The notes below the pieces were generated by a model that was given only the letters and a program-made list of their open reading frames with translations, ran no database searches and was not told where the DNA came from. The translations under genes and the position numbers were made by a program. A DNA stretch of 64,000 nucleotides from Allomyces arbusculus (taxonomy: Eukaryota > Blastocladiomycota > Blastocladiomycetes > Blastocladiales > Blastocladiaceae): positions 744,001-808,000 of the forward strand of contig JADHYV010000001.1 of NCBI GenBank assembly GCA_027604705.1, given 5' to 3'. Shown piece after piece: positions 44,378 to 55,019 of the stretch. How positions within the stretch are numbered: position 1 is the stretch's first letter; the number at the start of each line of letters is the position of its first letter.

Positions 44378-44812
44378 ATGTCCACCGCCACCGCGCCCTG
44401 TCCACGGCGTCCGATCCGGCTTCTCTCGCACCCGGCACTCGCGCGGCCCACTGCCGCCACGCTCCCACCTTCCCCACCGCTCTCGCCCGCCGACGTCTAC
44501 GCGGCCGAGTATTCGCGATCCGTCGAAGAACAACGACACCCCGTCTTCCGCCCACCATCTCCACCAGCGTGCCACGACGACCGGTTCGAGCCAATGCTTT
44601 CTGCCGCCATGGCCGCAGCAACCCGGTCGCTCGCGCAGGCGGCAGCAGCTGCGACCGCGCACTTGCCGGCGATGCACCCGGCGCGTGTCGTGGCGGCGCG
44701 CCGGATCGTGCTAGTGCAGCGGCACTTGGACGCACCGCGACCGCGCGTGGCGATGGTCCCGCCGGTTCCACCACGGCCGGTACCGCGCGACGCGTATTTC
44801 GCATGGTCGTAG
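44378..44812 (+). CDS. Small Pro/Ala-rich hypothetical protein
   Basis: A single-exon frame of 144 residues starts at an ATG in good context (GCACCATGTCC). It is Pro-rich at both ends, with an Ala-rich predicted helix in the middle (MLSAAMAAATRSLAQAAAAA) and AARRIVLVQRHLD after it. I find no family. It could be a real small protein or a GC-rich open frame by chance. A tract of 12 T follows 80 bp downstream, which fits a 3' end. Confidence 0.4.
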   Translation: MSTATAPCPRRPIRLLSHPALARPTAATLPPSPPLSPADVYAAEYSRSVEEQRHPVFRPPSPPACHDDRFEPMLSAAMAAATRSLAQAAAAATAHLPAMHPARVVAARRIVLVQRHLDAPRPRVAMVPPVPPRPVPRDAYFAWS

Positions 44813-45366
44813 GACCGCGTTGCGTTCGTGGATTGGTCGCGCGCGAGCGCGTCGTAATGAGGAACTGTGCAAGAGTGTTGGCGCGGACTGTCGCATTTTT
44901 TTTTTTTGCTCGCTTGACCAGATTTGCATTGCTGTTGGCGAGTTTTCACGTCGGGAATATTGATCAGTTGGGAAACGACGCTCCCGTGAATAGGGCCGTG
45001 AAATAGAGAACCATTGAATCCGTGATTTTTTTTTTTCGAGTTGGCCGTCTGCACGAGAGGAAGCAGGTCGGTCAACACGTTGAAGAAAGTCGGGACGCTG
45101 GATGCCAGTGCGGCAGCAGCGACATAGATAGAACAAGAAACACAAAACACAATCGCAAGACACGACGCAATAACGACAGCGAATTATGACGTGCAAATTT
45201 CACCAACAACAACAGTACGCAGGCGGACAACCTCGAGTCTAGCAAAGTAGGGCGAAGAAAACAACACGCGCGCGCAAGGGCCCAGTCGTCGCCCCCCTCC
45301 CCCTACGGGCTCGCTCTAACGCCAAGTCTCCCCCGTTTTCCCTCTAAATAAAACAAATCAGCTCGT
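44813..45366. other. Convergent intergenic region with T-runs
   Basis: These 554 bp lie between convergent genes. They hold T runs at 44896-44907 and 45026-45036. No gene seen. Confidence 0.5.
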
Positions 45367-46062
45367 TCACGCAAGCCCGGTCCATTCGAGCGGCTCGCCC
45401 ATATCGGACCCGCGATGCTCGGCCTTACGGCGCACGAGATAGACGATGCCGAGCGTGATGAGGACGGCGCCGCCCGTGACCGACGGCACGACCACGGTCC
45501 AGTAAGGCGACGCGTCGGAATTGGACGTGCGAGCGGGCGCGTCCGCGTCGGACGAGGACGAGGATGAGGCCGCGTCGGGGCCGGGGCCCGACGGTTCCGT
45601 GGACGCGCCCGGTTCCTTCGTCTTGTCTGGTAACGGCGCTGCGGTCGTCGTGTCAGTGGCCGTGGGCGTGATGGGCGGCGGATTCGCGCCCGCCGCGGCG
45701 GCCACGGGCAGGTCGGCGAGCGCGTCGCCGCGATGTGGGGCCCTGGCGACGGCGGCGGAAGCGGGCGGCGCAACGGATCGATTCCACGAGGCCGTGGACG
45801 CGTTGAGAAGAACGCGGTCCGTGTCGTTGGCTGCATTTGATGAATTAGCGAGCGCGCCAGACGCATCGGGTGCGGGCGCGGGCGCGGGCGCGGCCGTGGA
45901 GAGGAGCGCGAGATGAAGGGCCAGAAACGCGGCGGCACAAATCAGTGCGGCCGCAGCGCGGCATCGGCGTGGCGGACCTGCATCTTGGCGACGGCGCTGG
46001 AGTCGTCGCGGTAGCGCGCGATGCGGTGCGGTTTGGTAGCGGTGAGTAGGCAGGGATGCCAT
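45367..46062 (-). CDS. Single-pass type I membrane protein, unknown
   Basis: A single-exon frame of 231 residues. An Arg-rich N-terminus is followed by a signal-like hydrophobic stretch (LICAAAFLALHLALLSTAA, about residues 40-58). An Ala/Ser/Pro/Thr-rich ectodomain has several N-glycosylation sequons (NSS, NDT, NAS, NRS) and likely O-mannosylation. A second hydrophobic segment (WTVVVPSVTGGAVLITLGIV) near 188-207 is followed by basic VRRK and a short acidic tail. The layout resembles fungal cell-surface sensor or mucin-like proteins of the Wsc/Mid2 type, but no WSC cysteine domain is present. No family assigned. Confidence 0.62.
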   Translation of the reverse strand: MASLPTHRYQTAPHRALPRRLQRRRQDAGPPRRCRAAAALICAAAFLALHLALLSTAAPAPAPAPDASGALANSSNAANDTDRVLLNASTASWNRSVAPPASAAVARAPHRGDALADLPVAAAAGANPPPITPTATDTTTAAPLPDKTKEPGASTEPSGPGPDAASSSSSSDADAPARTSNSDASPYWTVVVPSVTGGAVLITLGIVYLVRRKAEHRGSDMGEPLEWTGLA

Positions 46063-47073
46063 GGTGCGAGATCAAGTGTGCAATGGTCGAATGAGGATCC
46101 AGTTGATCGTATTGGAGAGCGTGGCGCCTTTGATGGCGCGGGCTGTTCGTCATGGCGGAGCGCGTTTGAAGTTGGCGTGCAGACAGACGGACGCGAGTTT
46201 GGATTTGTGCGCAAGGGTGGATGATTTTGCGGGCAGTGCAGCAGGGTGCCGTCGGCGAGCGTGAAATTTAGAGAGGTAAATCATTGATTAGCGGGAAGCA
46301 CGTCGGTTCAATGGCGGGCAAGTGGTTCAACTTGGCAGCGGTGACGTGTCCGCTCCACCTGGCGCGGGCGACAGGGGCGCGCGGCGGGGCAGGTGAAAAG
46401 TGTGCGGGCGGTGTGGCAAAGTAGTGCGGACTCGCGGCCGAGTGGTGCAGCTGGCCGCGGGCCGCGATGGCCAAGGACGTCGCGGACCGCGAGCCGATGC
46501 GGCGCCAGCGCGAACGTGCCGAGCGAGGCGAGTAGGGCGCGGGACGTGCGAGACGTGTCGCGGTCTTGCGCGTGCATTTGGCAAGTGCGTGCCGGGCCCG
46601 GGTCCACAAATTCAGTCAGAAAATGCACCAGGGTTCCACCTGGGCTTCGCCCTGCACCATGCGAGTTGTTCGCGCAAAGCACGAGCAGTGTGTGAGACCT
46701 CGTTTTCTGGCGCGCTTTTGGGCGTGTTTTTCCAGGCGGATTTTCTCGCGCGTTCCCATGGGCGCGTCGTGACTTGACTCGGGCGCCCCGACCCATAGCG
46801 CGCACCACCCCGCCGTGTGCCCGTCCGCCCGCCCGCCCGCCCGCCCGCCCGCCCGCCCCCCGCCGCCGCGCGCGTCCTTTCTCCCCCGTTCGGCCCATCC
46901 CCCGCACGCTCCCCTCGTCGTCAACGAATGGCCTGCGCCCGCTAAGTAGCAAGTAGTCTTTGCTGTTGCTTGATTGCCGTTCCCGTTCACAGTTGCCGTT
47001 CCGTCCGTCTGTCGTCGTCTGTTTCCGCGCTGCCGCCGCCGCAACCCGTTCCCTCCCCTCCTCTACTTCCGTT
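46063..47073. promoter_or_regulatory. Divergent promoter region of the type I membrane protein and the RRM protein
   Basis: The 1 kb region between divergent starts includes a (CCCG)n microsatellite at about 46825-46856. The 250 bp before 47074 is pyrimidine-rich (CT/GTTCCGT) and likely 5' UTR and core promoter of the RRM gene. Confidence 0.5.
46825..46856. repeat. (CCCG)n microsatellite, about 8 units
   Basis: A tandem tetranucleotide CCCG/GCCC run, about 220 bp before the RRM-protein start codon. It is extremely GC-rich and likely length-variable. Confidence 0.9.
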
Positions 47074-48996
47074 ATGTCCGCTGCCCCCGCGCTTAGCCCC
47101 GCCGTCGACGCCGTTGCCCCCGTCGACGCCGCCGCTGCTGCCGTCTCGGCCGCCGCCCCTGCGCCCGCTGCCGTGACTACCGCGCCGCAGGCCGACCTGG
47201 CCGCCGTCGCTGCGCTGACGAGCCAGATGCAGGCCATGGCGCCCTACACTGCGGGCCCGACGGCCTACGCCGCTCCGCAAGTCCCGCAGGGCCCCAAGTC
47301 GACGCTCTGGATGGGTCTCGAGCCGTGGATGGACGAGTCGGTCGTGCGCACCTTGTGGCACAACCTGCTGACGGCCCCGCCCGCCGCACTTGCTCACGCT
47401 GCGGCCGCGGCTCTGCCCGCAGGCGCGCTCGCGCACGCGGCCGAGGCGCTCGGCGTCAAGATGATTCGCGACAAGTACACGGGCGCGCTCGCCTCCTACT
47501 GCTTTGTCGACTTTGCCTCGGCCGACGTGGCCGCGCAAGTGCTCGCTGCCCTGCACGGGTCGCCCTACCCGGGCCACCCGGACGCGGTCCTGCGGCTCAA
47601 CTGGGCAGCCGGCGGCGGTCTCGTCGACACCAAGGCGCCCGAGTACTCGCTGTTTGTTGGCGACTTGGCGCCCGAGGTCACCGACCACATGCTCGCGCAG
47701 GCGTTCGCCGCGCGGTACGCGTCGTTCAAGACGGCCAAGGTCGTCATGGACGCGGCCACGGCGCACTCGCGCGGGTTCGGGTTTGTGCGGTTTGCCGCGC
47801 ACGAGGACCAGCTGCGCGCCTTGTCGGAGATGCCGGGCGTCGTGCTTGGCTCGCGCGCGATTCGCGTTGGCCTTGCCACGCCCAAGCAGCGCCACCACCA
47901 TCACCATGGCGGGCACCATTACGCCCAGCAGCAGCACCAGGGGCACCATCACCACATGGGCGCGCAGCATCACCACGCGCGCAACTTGCCCGCCGGCGCG
48001 CCGCAGCACCTGCAGCAGGCGCCGCCTCAGGCGGCCGCTGCGTCTCCCACGGCGGTCGTGCCCAACGGGGCCGCCATGCCCGTGGCCGCGGCCCCGATTG
48101 CGCCGTCGCCCGCGCACGCTGCCGCCGCCGCTGCTGCCGCCGCCGCCGCCGCTGACCCGAACAACACGACCGTGTTCATTGGTGGTCTGAGCACGCCCGT
48201 GTCCGAGGACGAGATTCGCGCCCTGTTTGCGTCGCGCGGCGACATTACCCTCGTCAAGATCCCGGCGGGCAAGAACTGCGCGTTTGTCACCTACACGCAC
48301 CACGAAATGGCCGAGACGGCGATTGCCGAGCTGAATGGGCTGCCGCTCGGCGCCAACAAGGTGCGGCTCTCGTGGGGCCGCCCGAACCCGACGCCGCACC
48401 ACCACCACGGCCACCATGGGATGCACCACCACGGCCACCACCAGCACCACGGGTTCCACCACCACGGCCACCACCACGCGCACGCGCACGCGCACGCGCA
48501 CCACCACCACCACCAAGTGCACCACCAGCACCAGCAGCATGCGCATCATCTGGCCCCGCAGCAGCAGCAGCAGGCGCAGCAGCAGCAAGTGCAGCAGCCC
48601 GCTGTGGCCGCTGCCGCTGCCGTTGGCCAGCACCCGATCCCTCACCCGGCGGCCTATGCTTTGCCTGCTGGCGCGCATCCGGCCGATATGCCTATGTATG
48701 GCTACCCTTACCCGGCGGCTGCCGGGTACGGGTACGGCAAGGCGCCCATGGCCCCGGCCACGGGGTCGCCAGCGTCGCCGAGTGTGGTCGCTGCGGTGGC
48801 GCCCGCTGAGGGCGGTGCGGCGGCCGTCGCGGCTGCGGCGGGTACCCCGCCCACGCCCGAGGTCGTCCCGGGTGACGCGATGACGCAGCAGCAGGCCAAC
48901 GGTGCCGCTGCCGCGCAGGCGAATGGTGCGACCGCGGCGGCCGGTGCGGACCCGGCGCAGCAGTACCGGTACACGGCCGGGTTCTCGTTCTGGTAA
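47074..48996 (+). CDS. Three-RRM RNA-binding protein (Nam8/TIA-1/RBP45 type) with His-rich region
   Basis: A single-exon gene of 640 residues. RRM1 (about 76-168) has STLWMGLEPWMDE as RNP2 and SYCFVDFAS as RNP1. RRM2 (about 190-268) has YSLFVGDLAPEVTD and RGFGFVRFA. RRM3 (about 365-437) has TTVFIGGLSTPVSEDE and CAFVTYTHHEMAE, ending VRLSWGRPN. This architecture is that of yeast Nam8/Ngr1, fission-yeast Csx1, plant RBP45/47 and TIA-1, which act in U1 snRNP splicing or mRNA stability. The linker after RRM2 and the segment after RRM3 (about 445-500) are His-rich, with repeated HHHGHH. A Gln-rich stretch and an Ala-rich C-terminus follow. The start at 47074 gives an Ala/Pro-rich leader. The gene lacks introns, unlike most neighbours. 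Confidence 0.9.
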   Translation: MSAAPALSPAVDAVAPVDAAAAAVSAAAPAPAAVTTAPQADLAAVAALTSQMQAMAPYTAGPTAYAAPQVPQGPKSTLWMGLEPWMDESVVRTLWHNLLTAPPAALAHAAAAALPAGALAHAAEALGVKMIRDKYTGALASYCFVDFASADVAAQVLAALHGSPYPGHPDAVLRLNWAAGGGLVDTKAPEYSLFVGDLAPEVTDHMLAQAFAARYASFKTAKVVMDAATAHSRGFGFVRFAAHEDQLRALSEMPGVVLGSRAIRVGLATPKQRHHHHHGGHHYAQQQHQGHHHHMGAQHHHARNLPAGAPQHLQQAPPQAAAASPTAVVPNGAAMPVAAAPIAPSPAHAAAAAAAAAAAADPNNTTVFIGGLSTPVSEDEIRALFASRGDITLVKIPAGKNCAFVTYTHHEMAETAIAELNGLPLGANKVRLSWGRPNPTPHHHHGHHGMHHHGHHQHHGFHHHGHHHAHAHAHAHHHHHQVHHQHQQHAHHLAPQQQQQAQQQQVQQPAVAAAAAVGQHPIPHPAAYALPAGAHPADMPMYGYPYPAAAGYGYGKAPMAPATGSPASPSVVAAVAPAEGGAAAVAAAAGTPPTPEVVPGDAMTQQQANGAAAAQANGATAAAGADPAQQYRYTAGFSFW

Positions 48997-49608
48997 GAGG
49001 GGACGCGGTGGGAAGCGTGAGTGACGGAGCGGTCGGTTCTGTCGGCGGCGGTTGCTTTGGTTTCTTGATGATGAGGTTCATTCATTTTGATTTGTTTTTG
49101 ACGCACGGCCACTGTTTCGCAGCGGTTGTCTCTTGCATTCATCTCTTTTTGTCGTTTGTTGTTCGTTTTGTTTCGTACTTCGTGATCTGCTTTCATGGTT
49201 GGTTGTCTGCGGTTCCTCGTCTCATTCGTCGTTGTTGATGGATTTCCTTTACATTGAAATTGGAATCCAGGGCGCGCGCTCCGGCGCTTTTGCTTGGGTT
49301 GGTGCAGGCCGGCCTGCTTGGCGCGATTTGAAAGCGGCTCTTCAGCGATACGCGATCACGTGCTCTTTGATCGCCTGCACCGCGCCGGCAACAGTTGCGC
49401 CCGCGACTCGCGACGGTCGCGGGACCGGCGCACCTCGACCACGCCGCACCCACCCGCGCCTGATACGGCGCACCCGCTGCAATCGGACTGCGACGCGACC
49501 CGACCACGATCCGTCACGACGCAGCGCGCGCGACCCTCCCGCACCCACGCAAGACCGACCCAGTCTTGCGACCCTCGCCCCGACCCGCAGTGACGCGACA
49601 TTGCCACG
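48997..49608. other. Intergenic between RRM gene and thioredoxin gene
   Basis: The 612 bp start with a T-rich 3' UTR (49070-49250) and end with a C-rich promoter. No gene seen. Confidence 0.55.
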
Positions 49609-50345
49609 ATGCCCGCCGTCACGCTGATCGCGTCGTTCCCGGACTTCAAGCGCGCCATCGCGCAGCAAAAGCTCACAGTCGTCGACTGGTACGCCGTGTG
49701 GTGCGGGCCCTGCAAGGCCATTGCCCCACGGTACGACGCGCTTGCGGCCAAGTACCCCGCTGCCGCGTTCTACAAGATCAACGTTGACGACTTGCCCGTA
49801 CGCGAGCGGTTTTTTTGAAGGAATTACCCGATCTGTGCTCACCGGGTCCCGTCGCAATGGACAGGATGTGGCCAGGCAGTGCTCGGTCACGTCGATGCCG
49901 ACGTTCCATCTCTACAAGGCGTCCAAGTTGCTGGCCACGGTTGTCGGCGCGAACGTACGCGTCGGATTCTCTGTGTTTGCTGTGATTTGTGCACGCGCCT
50001 GACTTGTCACTGTCCATCCACTGGTAGCCGTCTGAGCTCGAGCGCAAGATCCAGCAACACCTTACCCCCGCCGCGTTTGAAGGGACCGGACGCGTGCTCG
50101 GGTCGGCACCCAAGTCGCCCATGTCGCCGGGCTCTCCAACTTCACCTGTCCCGTCGTCACCCACCTCTCCCGCTGCCCCAACCATGGCGCAAGCAGCGGC
50201 CGCAGCGGCGCCACCCGCGGCACCGACCGGATCGAGCACGTCGCAGTCGACGCTCGTCTGGATCGCGTTCCTGTTCCTGGTCGTCTACTGGTGGATGGGC
50301 CAGAAGAACCGCGTGGGGAGTCTCGACGAGTATGCCGGTTTGTAG
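49609..50345 (+). CDS. Thioredoxin with C-terminal membrane anchor
   Basis: The exons are 49609..49797, 49865..49954 and 50028..50345, giving 198 residues. Residues 1-110 are a classical thioredoxin domain: [17 protein letters not shown] with active-site Cys32 and Cys35, [10 protein letters not shown], then [13 protein letters not shown] with the cis-Pro. There is no signal peptide. After the domain comes a Ser/Pro linker ([16 protein letters not shown]) and an Ala-rich stretch. A hydrophobic segment follows ([16 protein letters not shown], about 167-182), then a 16-residue basic/acidic tail ending EYAGL. This is the layout of a tail-anchored protein with the redox domain in the cytosol, on the ER or mitochondrial outer membrane. 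Animal TMX proteins differ because they have signal peptides. The intron donors are GTACGC (both). Confidence 0.88.
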
Positions 50346-50521
50346 AGTGGAGGAATCAGCGAGCAATCCAATCACTGCATGGCTTCGATCTGACCACGAA
50401 ATGGGCGACAACGACAACGACAGCGACAGCGAGCAAATCTATCGAGCGGGTGACTTCTGGACACTGCAGTCGCCAAAATTCGGGCCCTCGCCCCCCGCGC
50501 GTTGCCGAGCGGCACCACCCG

Positions 50522-53212
50522 TCACGACGCGCCGCTCGTGACCGGTCGCGGCGTGGCACTGCCCGCACTCCCCTCGCGCACCCGCACACGCACCCCCGGA
50601 CTATCAGCACGCACCGAAAACGGATCCCACCCGGCGGCAGGCGACGCGACCGCCCCACTTCCACCCACGCCCGTTCCCCCACCCGCCGGCGAATCCGCCG
50701 TGTCATCATGGTTCAACAACGCCTCAGACGCGCGCGCGAGTGCCGCGGCCATGGACGCCGGATCAAACCCCCACCTTGACGAACTCGGGGAGAGTGTCGG
50801 TGCCGTTGGTGCGGGCGACGTGCGCGGCCGGCGCATGACCCACCGCGCCGTGCTCGCGATCACGGACGCGACTTTGCGCACGCCGCGGATCGCGAGGAGA
50901 ATCGTCCAGAGCGCCAGGGAGAGGAGGGAGAGCAGGTACGCGAGCAGCGTGTAGAAGAGCTCGAGCGCCTCGTCGCGTTGCGCGTGGAATCGGCCGTGCG
51001 CGCCGTCGTCGAGCCGCTTGATCTACATGAGCAACGCCAAGGTGAGTCGAAAGACAGGATGAGTAATTCAGGGGGTCACCAAGCGCACCGTCTGCAAGTA
51101 CTTGCTGCTCAACTCCCACTGCAAGTCCTCCATTGCGCCGGCATACGCCTCGGCATCGGCCTCGACCGCGGCCACCTGCCGCGCGCGCAGCGACTGCAGG
51201 TGCGCCTCGACCTCGTCGAGCGCCTTGGCGCTCTGCTGCAGCCGCGCTGCCGTCTCACCCGGCGGTACGGGCCCGACCGTATCCCGAGGCTCATCGTCAC
51301 CCGGGAACGCATCGAGCGCGCGCCGTTCGGCCGCCTGCACGGCCATGCGTTTCGCGGCCTCAGCCATCGTCTGCGCCGAGACCGTCGCCGCGGTGATCGA
51401 GGACGCGAGTGAGGCAGATCGCATTTGCGCGTCGCGCACGGCGGTGGTACACCGTGGCGGGACCAGGGATGCAGCTTGGAGTTTGGAGCGCCAAGTGCGC
51501 ACTTGCGCGGGCGTAATCGGCGTCCACTCGTCGTCGTCGTCGGTCTCGAGGAGCGGGACCGAGTTGCCCGCGAGTCCAAAGAAACTGACGCGTTTTGCGA
51601 GTGTCTGGGACCCGGATCCTTCGATCACGGGTGGCAGGTCGGTGCGCGTGGGGGATATCAGCGGTGCAGTGGACGGGTCGGTTGGCGACGCGATAGCGCC
51701 GAGAACCGGGGATACGGGCGGCGGGAGAACACGGTCCTGTGATGCGCTGGGTAGCAGCAACGACGTGCGCTTGTCGCTTGTCGAGGGCCGGTGCAGCTTG
51801 ATCTGCGACGGCGAGGCGCGGAGCAGGGACGCGACGAGGCCCTTGGCGCCGCTGGGGCCGCCGCTGTCCTTGGTCGGCTCAGCGAGCGGTGCGGCGAGGC
51901 CCGTATCGATGGTCGGGCGGACCATTCCGTCAGACGGCGGTGCCGCACCAGCACTCCCCGTCGCTGGACCGCTATGCGACGACCCGCCCGCCGAGAGAAG
52001 CTCGATCGAGCTGCTTCCACGGCGATCGCGACGGACACTCTCGGGCGTCGACACGGCCGACTCGCGCGGGGGCAATTCCGGGGGCGGCAGTGGCGGTGGT
52101 AGAGGTGGTGGCGGCGCACGCGTTTCGGCCACATCGCGCGCGAGTTCCAGATTATCCACTTCCCACTCGCAGAACCGTTTCTTGCGACCGAATGGGAATA
52201 CCGGTTGTGGCGGTGGTGGTGGTGGGGCCGGCATGGTGCCACACCCGCTGAGCGGCAGGACGTCGCCGCCTGCCTCGGATTCGGATGAGAGGAGAGAGGC
52301 CGTGACCGTCGAGACGGACACGTTCTTGCGGTGGTGTTGACGGGTGGTGGGCTGCAGACCCGACGTGCGCCGTCGTCGTCGAAGCGCGCGGAGCGGGTTG
52401 TACCCCGGCGCGGGCCGCGGGTCGCCCGGATCGAGCGGAGCCAGTGATAGCGCGACCGCCGCGTACCGGTCCTCGAGGTAAGCCTTGACCTGCCGCGACC
52501 GGTCAGCGGTTGCGATCGATACACCCGGCGGCGGCGGGGGTGGTGGGGCCGGTAGCAACGGGGACGTGGGGAGCAGCATTGCCAAGTCGTCGGCAACCCC
52601 TTCATCTTCCTCGACCGCAAAGTGTGCGCCCGCACGTCGTCGAGCAGGCGTTGGAGAATCGATCGCCGTTGCTGACGCGGGGGTTGACGCACCGCTGTTG
52701 TTATTCGCGAGCAGGACCTGCGACGACCACGCCGACGTGCCGCGGCGCATGCGCGCTGAGTCGGCGCTTGCGGCAAGCGGGAGCGCTGCAGTGCTTGATG
52801 CGGTCCGCACGAGCGGCGGGGTTGCGGTGCCATACGTGACCGTGGTGCGGCGCACATGTGCGGGTGCTGACGCGGCCGGGTGCGCGTGGAGGCGCGCGAG
52901 TTCGGCGGTGAGCCGGTGCGAGAGGGCAATGGCAGCAGCGTCGGGCACGGCACGGTCGAGCTCACGCGTCAGGGCGTCGGCGTCGGTCGCATCGTTGGGC
53001 GCGGGAACTGCTGGGATCGGAATCGGTGCGGGTGGACCGTTCGTCGGGGCCGAGTAGGTGGATGACGTCGGTGCGGATCTGTCGGATGCTCCGGTCGAGC
53101 GGGTAGCAAAGGGTGCGAGCAGCGCGGCGGGGTTGTCGTTGGCCGGCTGGCGGTTGGCGGCATGGTCGTCGTCGTCGGACGAGGAAAAGTCGTCGATGCG
53201 CCAGGGCAGCAT
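50522..53212 (-). CDS. Large Pro/Ser-rich protein with C-terminal coiled coil and membrane segment, unknown
   Basis: The exons are 53212..51089 and 51022..50522, giving 874 residues. Start MLPWRIDDFSSSDDDD. Most of the protein is disordered, with polyproline blocks (PPPPPPPPG, PPPPLPPPLPPPELPP) that could bind profilin or SH3 domains. Ordered islands are YLEDRYAAVALSLAPLD with GYNPLRALRRRRR (about 340-380), and KKRFCEWEVDNLELARDV (about 440-460). Another is SKRVSFFGLAG with ETDDDDEWTPITPAQVRTW. A helical/coiled-coil region (about 615-705) is followed after the intron by IKRLDDGAHGRFHAQRDEA. A strongly hydrophobic segment comes next (LLAYLLSLLSLALWTILLAI, near 733-752), then a Ser-rich tail. 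The YNPLRxxR block recalls fungal membrane-associated proteins of unknown role, but that is a weak memory match. Ash2 is divergent, 399 bp away. Confidence 0.72.
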
Positions 53213-53611
53213 GGTCGGCGCCGCTCGACACGGTTCAGCAAGTCGGGCCGGATTGGGGGCGCGGGTTCGACGAGGAGCGCGGTTCGCGGCCGCACTACCG
53301 ACCTTGGCTTGACGACGGCGCAAAGTCTCGCCAAGGGCGGCGGCCGCGAGGCGAGGTTGCGGCACGCGACGCGGGGGTCGTGCCGGTGCGTCACAACGGC
53401 GCCGCGACCACGTCAACCAACTTCCACCGTCCTCCGCCGCGATCGCATCACTGCTGGCACCAACAGCTCCTTGGCAACCTCATTGCCGACCACCCGCGCC
53501 AGCACACTTGCTGCTCGCACCCGCACTATTGCTGCAAGCGCAGTGTGCGTTCAGCAAGTCGATTTCGCGCCGGCGCTCGCTCAAGTCGCCCACAACCATC
53601 ACCACCGAATC
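53213..53611. promoter_or_regulatory. Divergent promoter region
   Basis: A 399-bp region between divergent starts (large Pro-rich protein and Ash2). C/A-rich on the plus strand toward the Ash2 start. No clear element. Confidence 0.5.
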
Positions 53612-54968
53612 ATGCCCAAGGCCAAGGTCATTCCCCGTCCACCACCAATCTTGATCACCTCAGCACCCTCGACCGCTCGCGCCGTGCCTCGCAAATCACA
53701 CTTTTCATGCACGGCTAACCGCGTCGCTCCACCGCTCCACTCATCGACACTGCCAGTCAGATCGTGCCGCCGACACCTCTGGCAAATGCGGCGCAGCGCC
53801 CAAGAAGCCCTTTGTTCTCTCCTACCCAGACCTCGACAATGTCGATGCACCCACGGCCCTTTGCCGTGACCTGACCCACTCGTCGCAAAAGGTGGCCATC
53901 TTGAACGACGCTCGCTCCGTTGTTGGTGGGCTTGGCTACCGTCAAGTCAAGGCCAACCACGGCGTCGTCGAAGGCCGCTGGTACTTTGAAGTCAAGATTA
54001 CCAAACTGCGCGACAAGGGCAATGCGCGCATCGGCTGGGCCACGATTGCCGGCGATCTGCAGGCGCCGTGTGGGTTCGACGCGTTCTCCTACGCCTACCG
54101 CGCGAAACCGGGCACACTCTTCCACGAAGCGAGGACCGTCAAGCATCCCGCCCAGGCGGCGATTGAGCGCGGTTACGGTTTGTGCCCCCCTCGCTTGCCC
54201 GTGGATCGTTCGACTGGCCCTGCTTTGACCCGATCGACATATCATTCATGTGTAGGCGAAGGCGACGTGCTCGGCGTCATGATCTACCTCCCACCCCCGA
54301 CTCCCGACCAGGACGCGATTTTGCGCGACCGGCGGTGGACCGGCCCGCAAAAATACCAGCCCGTCAAGTTTTTCCTGCCGCACCCGAACGCCAGCGCCTC
54401 GAGCCACATTCGCTACTTTGTAAACGGCGTCGACATTACCGGCGATGCTGACCCACGGCCCGCCTTCGCACACCTGCACCTCGGCAAATACTACCCGGCC
54501 ATCTCGCTCTTCCGTGACGCGGAAGTGACCGTCAATTTCGGCCCCGAATTCGCCTTCCCACCGCCAAACCTCGCGACGGCCATGCCCACCGACTCGCCCA
54601 GCACCGCCAACGCCGCGGGAATCGATCGGCTCCTGCACTTGAGCGTTGCGCACGGCATGCACGCGCTTGGCCATTGTTACCCGTACGCGATGGTGCGCGA
54701 TCTCGTGCCGTGCATTCAGCTGCCGAATGCCAATGCGCAGGCGCGGACCAAGGCGCGTGGACCGTCACCGACCGCCTCTGCGGCCGCACCCCCGGCACCG
54801 GGCGCACCGTCCATCGCGACGGTCATGTCCCCGCCGCGGCCGATCCGGCACGATTCGATCACGTCGCCGACGTTGCGTGTTGCTGTCGAGGAGACGGTGG
54901 AGAGAGCCGGGTCTGGGGGCGTCCCGCCAGTGCTGGCGCTGCCGAGTCCCGGGATGCGTGGAGAATGA
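53612..54968 (+). CDS. Ash2/Bre2-like COMPASS subunit (SPRY domain)
   Basis: Ash2L/Bre2 is a core subunit of the Set1/COMPASS histone H3K4 methyltransferase. The exons are 53612..53683, 53757..54177 and 54256..54968, giving 401 residues. A short Pro-rich leader is followed by PKKPFVLSYPDLDNVD, then the SPRY domain. SPRY blocks are LGYRQVKANHGVVEGRWYFE, ARIGWATIAGDLQAPCGFD, FSYAYRAKPGTLFHEAR, ERGYGEGDVLGVMIYLPPP, IRYFVNGVDITG and YYPAISLFRDAEVTVNFGP. This is the split SPRY pattern of Ash2L, with an insert between strands. No PHD/winged-helix region precedes it, as in yeast Bre2. The first intron has a weak donor (GTGCCT) and is the least certain part. The second intron is 78 nt, a multiple of three with no stop, so it can be retained in frame. 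Confidence 0.87.
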
Positions 54969-55019
54969 ATGTGATCGAGAAAATGAATGTTTTGGTTTGC
55001 AGTCTCCACGTCGTTGTCG

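Noticed and set aside
46825-46856. CRISPR-like or telomere-like array
   Set aside because: It is a simple CCCG microsatellite without spacers.
46987-48678. 563-codon antisense open frame over the RRM protein
   Set aside because: Shadow of the Ala/His-rich coding strand; valine/arginine repeats with no family signature.
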